Shown here: positions 1 through 5,993 of the stretch, in pieces
Numbering within the stretch: position 1 is the first letter of the stretch
Layout: each line of letters starts with the position of its first letter
From: Candidatus Heimdallarchaeota archaeon
GTDB taxonomy: Archaea > Asgardarchaeota > Heimdallarchaeia > Heimdallarchaeales > Kariarchaeaceae
Length of the DNA: 12,062 bases
Direction: 5' to 3'
Assembly (NCBI GenBank): GCA_021399405.1
Contig: JAAFKL010000071.1
Coordinates: 1 to 12,062, forward strand
Translations under genes and position numbers: made by a program
Notes under the pieces: model-generated
The model's input: only the letters and a program-made list of their open reading frames with translations
Told to the model about the DNA's origin: nothing
Databases searched by the model: none

Positions 1-113
1 ACATCCATTTCAGTTATCGGGTTGGGTTTGATCAGGTTAATAATAGAGACCCCTGCAATTACAAGTACAATTACTGAAAAACCAATAATTCCATACATTC
101 TGCTTTTGTTCAT
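1..113 (-). CDS. Sco1/SenC-family protein, N-terminal fragment (cut by window edge)
   Basis: Reading the minus strand from the ATG at 113-111 gives 37 codons, beginning MNKSRMYGIIGFS, that run off the left edge. The peptide is an N-terminal membrane anchor (about residues 8-28) followed by a short linker containing PNPI. About 31 of the first 38 residues match the complete Sco-like protein encoded just upstream at 299-976, so this is its tandem paralog. The redox domain lies outside the window, so a metallochaperone role rests only on that paralogy. The gene has its own TATA-like box about 30 nt before the ATG. The two copies are 185 bp apart and point the same way. It is too short at the edge to judge whether the full gene is intact. 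Confidence 0.8.
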   Translation of the reverse strand, partial: MNKSRMYGIIGFSVIVLVIAGVSIINLIKPNPITEMD

Positions 114-150
114 TATATTTATCGGCTGATGAATGAATTAATAAGCTTTT
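114..150 (-). promoter_or_regulatory. Archaeal promoter of the edge Sco-like gene
   Basis: On the minus strand the A/T box TTATTAAT (144-137) is preceded by AAAAGC, a plausible BRE/TATA pair. The 5' end of the box is 31 nt before the ATG at 113, so transcription should start at or within a few bases of the start codon. The 16-nt core is identical at 13 positions to the corresponding stretch upstream of the Sco paralog at 976, so the promoter was duplicated with the gene. Confidence 0.5.
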
Positions 151-258
151 ATCCCATCAATTGTCGCCTATACATCTCAATCTATATCTCAATATCTTCT
201 GTGCTGTTCATATGCTCGAATACATTTAATAGTAATTTTATTGGGTTGCGAGTTCTAA

Positions 259-298
259 TGTTGGCTCGGATTGAGATCCGGTTAATCGAGTCTCAACA
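259..298 (-). terminator. Imperfect hairpin directly behind the Sco-like stop codon
   Basis: The outer arms TGTTG (259-263) and CAACA (294-298) pair. Inside them CTCG-G-ATT pairs with AATCGAG, leaving small bulges. The stem abuts the TAA stop (301-299) of the minus-strand Sco-like gene. It could help end or stabilise that transcript. No long T run follows on the minus strand, so an intrinsic terminator is not established. Confidence 0.35.
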
Positions 299-976
299 TT
301 ATTCTTCAAGTTCCTTTATGAGAAATTCTACAGTATTGTACAGCTCATCATTTTCCCAGAGTAATCCATAGAAGATTTTCCTGAAATTTCCTTCTTGGTC
401 AACAATGTAAATGGCAAAAATGTGAGAATAAACCACCTCATGCCCAGTATGTTCAGAATGATCATCTGTTGTATCTGTGGTATCAGTATTTGTGACCTCC
501 GTCATATTTACCCATTCATAATAGAAATTCCATTCATCGGTTACTTTCTCGGTCTGGTTCTGATCTCCAAGCAACCATTGCCATCTGCTGGTATCCTCAG
601 TGAAACGGTGGGCATACTCAGTAAGATCGGTCATGTTATCAAATTGAAAGTCAAAATCAATTGAAATAAATTTGATATTATCACCCATGCCATCCTCAAT
701 AAGGTGGTTCCAGACGGAACCCATTTTTGTTGCGAGTACACCGCAACCTGCAGTGCATTTCGTGTACAGAAAAGTTACTACCCGGACCTTTCCCTCATCA
801 CTTGAGAAAGTGTAGTCGGTACCATCGATGGATGGAAGGGTGAAATCTGTGGATGATCCTAATACATCCAGTTCTTTGATGGGGTTGGGATTGATCAAAC
901 TGATAATGGAGACTCCGGCAATTACCAATATTATGGTTGAAAAACCGATTATTCCATACATTCTACTTTTGTGCAT
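299..976 (-). CDS. Membrane-anchored Sco1/SenC-family copper metallochaperone / thiol oxidoreductase
   Basis: The protein has 225 aa. Residues 8-28 form one N-terminal membrane segment. A thioredoxin-fold Sco domain follows, with DFTLPSIDG at about 44-52. The metal-binding and redox pair C74-xxx-C78 lies in FLYTKCTAGCG, and the distal conserved histidine is probably H185 in YSHIFAIYIVDQEG. In the Sco family these two Cys and one His bind copper and deliver it to the CuA site of cytochrome oxidase or reduce that site. The usual proline after the first Cys is absent. An unusual Asp/Thr/His-rich insert (about 162-180, with H173, H176 and H179) sits just before H185 and may add metal ligands. Three N-x-T sequons fit an extracellular domain. 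The ATG at 976 is about 30 nt from a TATA-like box. A tandem paralog follows at 113-1. No oxidase subunit is visible. Confidence 0.88.
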   Translation of the reverse strand: MHKSRMYGIIGFSTIILVIAGVSIISLINPNPIKELDVLGSSTDFTLPSIDGTDYTFSSDEGKVRVVTFLYTKCTAGCGVLATKMGSVWNHLIEDGMGDNIKFISIDFDFQFDNMTDLTEYAHRFTEDTSRWQWLLGDQNQTEKVTDEWNFYYEWVNMTEVTNTDTTDTTDDHSEHTGHEVVYSHIFAIYIVDQEGNFRKIFYGLLWENDELYNTVEFLIKELEE

Positions 977-1015
977 CGTACATATATCAAAAAATGACAG
1001 AAATTATAAACTTTT
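977..1015 (-). promoter_or_regulatory. Archaeal promoter of the complete Sco-like gene
   Basis: The minus strand carries AAAAG followed by TTTATAATTT (1010-1001). The 5' end of the box is 34 nt before the ATG at 976, so the mRNA should be leaderless or have a leader of a few bases. There is no Shine-Dalgarno-like motif in between. It resembles the promoter of the tandem Sco copy. Confidence 0.5.
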
Positions 1016-1106
1016 ATTCATTTAACCGAAATCGAAATTATTCAGATCTTCAAGTATATCAACAGTGCAATTAGTAGATACCAAATTATATTTTCTAAAA
1101 TAATAC

Positions 1107-1118
1107 TCAATTAATTGA
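1107..1118. repeat. 12-bp perfect palindrome in the divergent Sco / SBP-1 spacer
   Basis: TCAATTAATTGA is a perfect 12-bp palindrome midway in the 254-bp region between the divergent Sco and SBP-1 starts. It could be an operator for a dimeric regulator. The region is very AT-rich, so a chance palindrome is quite possible. Apart from the two promoters I see no other element in this spacer. Confidence 0.2.
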
Positions 1119-1200
1119 ATTCTTGGCTCCTTGCAGGTGAGATTGCTATGGAAAGAGAAGTTATATTTCTGACACACAAGGATAGATAAAGTATGGAATT

Positions 1201-1230
1201 CTTTTAAGTGTTTGAATACGAACTAAAGTG
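1201..1230 (+). promoter_or_regulatory. SBP-1 promoter with array-type motif
   Basis: The box CTTTTAAG (1201-1208) is followed by TGTTTG. TTTAAGTGTTTG (1203-1214) differs by one base from the 12-mer found before the other three SBP genes. The distance from box to ATG 1231 is 30 nt, close to the 29 nt in the other three, which supports ATG 1231 rather than GTG 1228 as the start. Confidence 0.6.
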
Positions 1231-1554
1231 ATGGATGACAGGACAGAGAAAGCTACGAATCTATTCGCACTTTTCATTATTTTAATTCTAGTCCTATTTT
1301 TTCTTATCCCAGATTATCTTGATCTGGGTAGAAACGATACTGAATTGACTCCAGAACCCCAATTTGACATTAATCCGGTATATTTTCTTGAAAAGCCAAA
1401 TTTTGAACTTAGATTGAATATTTTAATAGGTTCAAGGCTATTTGAATCATTTGCCCTGTATACTAAACAGGCTTTGACACCTCTTGGTATAGATCTAAAA
1501 TTATATGGGAAACCCTATGATTTACATATTGCGGATATTTTAGATGAGAGATGA
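1231..1554 (+). CDS. SBP-1, N-terminal part (anchor and start of permuted lobe) of a split solute-binding protein
   Basis: This frame gives 107 aa from ATG 1231, and GTG 1228 would add one Met. ATG 1231 is preferred because the residues then align with the other paralogs, ten residues before the hydrophobic stretch. Residues 11-26 form a membrane helix followed by IPDYLDL, the juxtamembrane motif shared by all four genes. From residue 57 NFELRLNILIGSR and then ALYTKQALTPLGIDLKLYGKP match the first extracellular segment of SBP-2 to SBP-4. That segment corresponds to the C-terminal lobe of ordinary family 5 binding proteins. The frame stops at 1554 in the middle of the lobe. The rest continues in the -1 frame from ATG 1551, with an ATGA overlap. 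Either one ancestral gene has broken, or the two halves are made by coupled translation or frameshifting. Confidence 0.7.
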   Translation: MDDRTEKATNLFALFIILILVLFFLIPDYLDLGRNDTELTPEPQFDINPVYFLEKPNFELRLNILIGSRLFESFALYTKQALTPLGIDLKLYGKPYDLHIADILDER

Positions 1555-3434
1555 GTAATGACCTCCTCTTCCTGGAACTTGAGAATGATAATTCTCTGAA
1601 ATTAAATTATGATTATGAACCAAAAGCAATGAGCCCAGCTCCTAATAGTTATCTGAAATATCTTAAGAGCAGCACTATGGGACATTATCTTCACAATCTA
1701 GATAATGTGACTTGGCAGGAATGGCAAGAAACTGATGTGGGATTGAATACAGGTATTATCGATTCAGATATTATTAAAATGCAAATAGAACAGAATAACA
1801 CGTTATTGGCAGAGAAATTGGGAGATTTCAACACTATCTTTTATGAGAAACTGCTATATTCCATCCCCTTGGTCAGTCCTAAAAAAGATATAGCCATTTG
1901 GGATGGATATGAGAACTATGATGTGAATGAGGGGCTAATCAGATCACTGATGCTGGGATCATACTGGAGTAATAATCCCTCGAGAACGGGCAACCAGACG
2001 CATCTGAATATTCCATTCAGATCATCCTTGAATGGTGAGTATCTCAATTTGACCAGTAATTTCGATGATAGCAATATATTCATCTCTGACCTGGTTCATG
2101 ATTCATTATTGTACTATGACAAAAATTCCGATCCACACCCAGCCATTGCTTATAATTACCACTCTAGGGAGGTGAATTATGACCATGATAAAGATATAGG
2201 AACCCCTCCCATCCCAGTACAGGAGTATACATATTACCTAGGTAATGAATCTTTTTGGTCTCCAGTAAATTTTGAAGGTATCAACTATGACAAGAAGAAA
2301 GTGAATGCAAATGATTTCGCACTAGCACTGGATTTTATTACTCATCCTCTGACAAATTATAATTCCAAATATAAGTACAGTTCGATTCTAGATTATGGGG
2401 TAATTACCTCGGTATTTGAAAATGATACCTTGATTATCCGTATTAACAAGAATTTTCATTCCCTCAATGATGAGTTCAATCTGGGAAATATAAAACCGTT
2501 ACCGTATCATCTGCTAGGAGAAGATTTGACTCTTTTTGATGGAAATATCATCAATATTGATAATCCGGGATTCAATCCACAAGATACCCTCGAATGGAAC
2601 ATGTGGAATTCGCTAGATAACCACCGTACCACGGGTCAGTTTGAACTAGTATCACATGATGATGAGAGCTATGACTTCAAAGTAAGAGAAGACTACTGGT
2701 ACCCCAGCGAGAATAAGAGCTCAATATATTTTCCCTCTGTCCTGGTGGAAGAAATTTTGAACAATAATAAGTTCAACATATCAGTTTTCGCACCTCATCT
2801 TAGCAATAACAATAATGAATATTATTGGGTAGATCCCATACATAAGATTCAAACAATCTCTCTAGTTTTAATTGATAATACCCACGTGGCGTTACAGCAC
2901 TTCGAATCAGGGAAGATTGATATTTTTAATCCATACAGGTTAGGTCAAATTAATGTTGAAAAATTTAAAACCTCAGAAAATCATGAATATTACCAGTTCG
3001 CAGGGGATAGAAATCCAATATTACTGAATTTTGATCTTACCAATCCACATCTAAAAAAATTCGCAGTTCGTAAGGCAATTGCGCATGTACTTGATAAAGA
3101 GAAGTTTATTAATATTTATGATGGTTTTGCAGCAAATCAAGAATCGGTGATTTCCATAGACTACCCCCAATATCACTCAACATATACCATTTCATATGAT
3201 TATATTACATCGAGAGACCTGATGAGAGCAGAGGGTTACCAGGCAATTGATACCAATGATTATGTAGCTTATGCAGATATACCTCTAGTCACCGACGTAA
3301 TAGACACCGATAGTTTTGATAATTCAGAAAATCAAAGTTTGGTGGACAATGTGTTCAAGTACAGATCTATTATCTCTGGAGTACTGGTGATACTACTAGT
3401 GGTGGTATTAAGAAAGAGGTTTCTCAATAATTAG
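1551..3434 (+). CDS. SBP-1, remainder of the split, divergent family 5 solute-binding protein
   Basis: The frame gives 627 aa and continues the alignment that the preceding frame leaves at 1554; 107 + 627 residues approach the 770-787 aa of the intact paralogs. Residues 33-67 (NSYLKYL ... DVGLN) complete the first lobe, and 153-310 hold the ordinary N-terminal core. Residues 506-518 (VRKAIAHVLDKEK) and SYDYITSRDLMRAEGY mark the last shared motifs. Residues 607-620 form a C-terminal membrane helix followed by RKR. Key family residues have changed: LRDDVYWHE of the paralogs is LGNESFWSP here. Alone this frame lacks a signal or anchor at its N-terminus, so it could reach the surface only if joined to the first part. 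The long open frame argues against an old pseudogene. I see no convincing promoter of its own and no ribosome binding site before ATG 1551. Confidence 0.68.
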   Translation: MSNDLLFLELENDNSLKLNYDYEPKAMSPAPNSYLKYLKSSTMGHYLHNLDNVTWQEWQETDVGLNTGIIDSDIIKMQIEQNNTLLAEKLGDFNTIFYEKLLYSIPLVSPKKDIAIWDGYENYDVNEGLIRSLMLGSYWSNNPSRTGNQTHLNIPFRSSLNGEYLNLTSNFDDSNIFISDLVHDSLLYYDKNSDPHPAIAYNYHSREVNYDHDKDIGTPPIPVQEYTYYLGNESFWSPVNFEGINYDKKKVNANDFALALDFITHPLTNYNSKYKYSSILDYGVITSVFENDTLIIRINKNFHSLNDEFNLGNIKPLPYHLLGEDLTLFDGNIINIDNPGFNPQDTLEWNMWNSLDNHRTTGQFELVSHDDESYDFKVREDYWYPSENKSSIYFPSVLVEEILNNNKFNISVFAPHLSNNNNEYYWVDPIHKIQTISLVLIDNTHVALQHFESGKIDIFNPYRLGQINVEKFKTSENHEYYQFAGDRNPILLNFDLTNPHLKKFAVRKAIAHVLDKEKFINIYDGFAANQESVISIDYPQYHSTYTISYDYITSRDLMRAEGYQAIDTNDYVAYADIPLVTDVIDTDSFDNSENQSLVDNVFKYRSIISGVLVILLVVVLRKRFLNN

Positions 3435-3476
3435 GGACAACTAGGCTCTACAATAATTTAAATTCCCCACTCTAGG

Positions 3477-3505
3477 CTTTTAAGTGTCTGTAACACTGGA
3501 TTACT
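3477..3505 (+). promoter_or_regulatory. SBP-2 promoter, leaderless type
   Basis: The box CTTTTAAG (3477-3484) lies inside the repeated 12-mer TTTAAGTGTCTG (3479-3490). The GTG start at 3506 is 29 nt from the box. The nonamer CCCACTCTA upstream (3466-3474) also occurs before SBP-4 (8486-8494). The spacing predicts an mRNA that begins at the start codon, which explains how GTG can serve without a ribosome binding site. Confidence 0.65.
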
Positions 3506-5833
3506 GTGGGAATTAATACTGATAAGGCCTCGAATTTCTTGGGGATATTTTTGGTGCTAGTTTTATTGGTAATGTATATCCCTGATTATATTCAGATCCC
3601 AGGGTCTCAGCTTGTTGATGATGAACCTCTCTGGTTGGGGGATGATGTACTAGATGTTACCCCAAGTTATGGTGGGTCCAATTATGTAACAACTAATTTT
3701 GAATTGTCTTTCTTCCTTCCATCAGGTAGTAGGAGAGATGAATCATATGGTTTGTACATTAAGCAGGCACTTGCCCCACTTGGTATAGAAGTGAAAATAT
3801 TCGCAAAACCATGGGGACAGTTTGTAGGAGATCTATTACGTGGAGTCTCAACTGGTAAAACTTTCGATATGGCAACAGTTGGTTTCTCCGGTGGTGGCTT
3901 AACACCTGATGTAGCATGGCTTTACAGCTCTGAGGGTTATTGGGGTGGCAACATCATGCAATTGGCAGATCCTTCTTTCCAGGCTTTCCAATTGCAAGAC
4001 ACTGGATTGAATCAGACTAAGGATATTGATCCGTTAATCAAGGCAATCGATTATGAACTGAACCCCATCGCAAGATATGAACTGATGGAGGAATTCAATG
4101 ATATGTACTTCACAAAGTTACTCTGGAATATGCCACTTGTTGCTGAATCACATAAATTTGCCATGTGGAAGGGATTTGGAGGTCCCATCAATGAAGCATG
4201 GGATACCGGAGAGGGGGTAATTCGCTCCAGTTTCCTAGGAGCCGGTTGGAATGATGCAGACACTCCTTCGCAGCGAGTATCTAACTCATCCACAATTAAA
4301 TGGGCAACTAATGATCAGAGTAAATTCAATCTAGATCCATTCCAGGTTCAAGATTACGCGCAGGGCACCCAGACAGATTGGTCCTATGTTGGTGGATTAT
4401 TATCCTTTGACAAGATATTTACACCCCATCCAAATGTTGCTTGGAACTGGTTCTCAGGGGACTTTGGAGATACCTGGGATGATGATGACAATGCATCCAC
4501 AACAGAGGTACCCCTGACACAGTATACTTACTTGCTAAGAGATGATGTTTACTGGCATGAAACATTAGATTTTGAAGGAAATGTTGTAGCAGCGGAGAGG
4601 GTTGATGGTCTTGATTACAATCTTACTCTTACCATGTATGACATGTCAAGACAGACCAATGTTCTTGATGTGAATGGAATTGATAAATGGAAGGTACTAG
4701 CTGATTGGAATATCTCAACCACAATCTTTCCTAATGACACCATCTCCATATGGGTACCCAATTCTCTAAGGACACTCAATGATGTATTCAAATTCGGCAA
4801 TTTGAATCCTCTTCCAGCTCATTTGCTTGGAGGTGACTTGACCTACTTAAATTCAAGTATTGATTATGAGGACTACAATATGAGCTCGCCCCTTATACCT
4901 GGAATGTCTTTCAATCCCTGGGACACCTATCAATGGAATTCATTTGAATCCTTTGAAGGGAACACTGCTATCGGTCCTTACCAGATGGTGGATTATGAAT
5001 TCAATGAATATCATTCATTTGCAGCAAGATCTGATTACTGGTATCCCAATGAATGGGATGTCGCAAGTTTTCACACACCCAATGCGGGGGATCCAGAGCT
5101 TGTTGCTCTTGAAAACAATTTTGGTGTAGATCTTGGTCAATGGGGAGGATCAAATACGTTTCCACAGGATCCATACTATCATGCTTGGGCAGAGATTGCC
5201 GGTAACAAGGAAAAACCTAGCAATCAAAATATTGAATACATCGAATATGTTGTTATTGACGACCATAATAAGGAGTTGATCAAATTTGAGGCTGGTGATC
5301 TGGACATATTCCAATCAACTCAACTTGGTGCATCAACAGTGGCCTCACACAATAGTAATCCGGATCTAGTGATCAAACAATCAAACCCCAACGAGAGTGC
5401 AAGATTACTCATCTTCAACTTATTACATGATCAACTTAGAAAATTAAATGTCCGTCTAGCGATCGCACACGTACTTGACCGCGATAAACTGGTAAATATT
5501 CATGATGGGTTTGGCATACCATGGTGGAGTGTTGCTAATCCCAGTAAAATATCAAATAATATCGATTGGGACACCATTCAACACCCGTTAGAATATGATT
5601 ATGCAAAAGCAAGAGATCTGATGAGATTGGAAGGATACAACGCAGCTGATACTAATGATTTCATTCCAACTGCAGATATACCTGATATTAATGATATTGT
5701 GGATGTGTCAACCACCTTGGAAGACATGCAGGGTTTTGAAAACAATTTACAATTTAAGGATTATTTTGGAATTGGGATAGGTTTTGTTTTGATTGCAATA
5801 ATAGTGAGAAAAGGATTAAATAGGTATTCCTAG
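3506..5833 (+). CDS. SBP-2, doubly anchored, circularly permuted family 5 solute-binding protein
   Basis: The protein has 775 aa and a GTG start fixed by the promoter spacing. Residues 11-25 form a membrane helix with IPDY after it, and 30-60 are a variable linker. Residues 64-225 (NFELSFFLPSG ... ALAPLGIEVKI ... FDMATVG ... MWKGFGG) match what is normally the C-terminal segment of SBP_bac_5 proteins. From about 262 the ordinary N-terminal segment begins: STIKWATND, SFDK..TPHPNVAWNW, TYLLRDDVYWHE (341-352), GPYQMVDY and YWYPNEWD. VRLAIAHVLDR begins at about 649 and YDYAKARDLMRLEGY spans 697-711. Residues 753-767 form a second helix followed by RKG. About ten N-x-S/T sequons support an extracellular body. 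The family binds peptides, sugars or nickel; the ligand here is unknown. No cysteine is present. Confidence 0.85.
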   Translation: MGINTDKASNFLGIFLVLVLLVMYIPDYIQIPGSQLVDDEPLWLGDDVLDVTPSYGGSNYVTTNFELSFFLPSGSRRDESYGLYIKQALAPLGIEVKIFAKPWGQFVGDLLRGVSTGKTFDMATVGFSGGGLTPDVAWLYSSEGYWGGNIMQLADPSFQAFQLQDTGLNQTKDIDPLIKAIDYELNPIARYELMEEFNDMYFTKLLWNMPLVAESHKFAMWKGFGGPINEAWDTGEGVIRSSFLGAGWNDADTPSQRVSNSSTIKWATNDQSKFNLDPFQVQDYAQGTQTDWSYVGGLLSFDKIFTPHPNVAWNWFSGDFGDTWDDDDNASTTEVPLTQYTYLLRDDVYWHETLDFEGNVVAAERVDGLDYNLTLTMYDMSRQTNVLDVNGIDKWKVLADWNISTTIFPNDTISIWVPNSLRTLNDVFKFGNLNPLPAHLLGGDLTYLNSSIDYEDYNMSSPLIPGMSFNPWDTYQWNSFESFEGNTAIGPYQMVDYEFNEYHSFAARSDYWYPNEWDVASFHTPNAGDPELVALENNFGVDLGQWGGSNTFPQDPYYHAWAEIAGNKEKPSNQNIEYIEYVVIDDHNKELIKFEAGDLDIFQSTQLGASTVASHNSNPDLVIKQSNPNESARLLIFNLLHDQLRKLNVRLAIAHVLDRDKLVNIHDGFGIPWWSVANPSKISNNIDWDTIQHPLEYDYAKARDLMRLEGYNAADTNDFIPTADIPDINDIVDVSTTLEDMQGFENNLQFKDYFGIGIGFVLIAIIVRKGLNRYS

Positions 5834-5845
5834 CCATATCTGAAA
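5830..5845 (-). pseudogene. Possible trace of a nitroreductase gene end behind SBP-2
   Basis: The 16 bases beginning at the CTAG of the SBP-2 stop match the end of the nitroreductase gene (from 10835) at 14 positions. Read on the minus strand they give FRYG-stop against FRFD-stop. This is short and would not stand alone. It gains support from the longer relic at the same place behind SBP-3. Confidence 0.35.
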
Positions 5846-5858
5846 GATTATTTTTAAT
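5846..5858 (+). terminator. Possible T-rich terminator behind SBP-2
   Basis: ATTATTTTT, with five consecutive T, begins about 13 nt after the SBP-2 stop. The same nonamer follows SBP-3. Short T tracts end archaeal transcripts without a required hairpin, so a role in separating array transcripts is plausible but unproven in an AT-rich spacer. Confidence 0.3.
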
Positions 5859-5964
5859 TCCCAGATGGGATCTTAAGAAAGAATAATTCCCGTAGATACA
5901 TTAGCAGACCTAATTATAGACTTAGATTTCCATTCTTGCAAATAAATAAATAATCTGCTTTAAT

Positions 5965-5993
5965 CTTTTAAGTGTCTGAAGTACTGAATTACT
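5965..5993 (+). promoter_or_regulatory. SBP-3 promoter, leaderless type
   Basis: The box CTTTTAAG (5965-5972) and the 12-mer TTTAAGTGTCTG (5967-5978) sit 29 nt (box) before GTG 5994. The stretch upstream, CTTGCAAATAAATAAATAA, is clearly homologous to CTTGCGAATGAATAAATAA before SBP-4, so the control region was duplicated together with the gene. Confidence 0.65.

Noticed and set aside
395..1025. Plus-strand open frames of 65-89 codons across the Sco-like gene
   Set aside because: They are antisense to a clear Sco domain with CxxxC and His ligands, show no family motif, and have no promoter of the type seen before the real genes.
5850..5880. TCCCA-GA-TGGGA inverted repeat behind SBP-2
   Set aside because: The stem is five base pairs with a two-base loop, which is sterically poor, and no counterpart is kept behind SBP-3.
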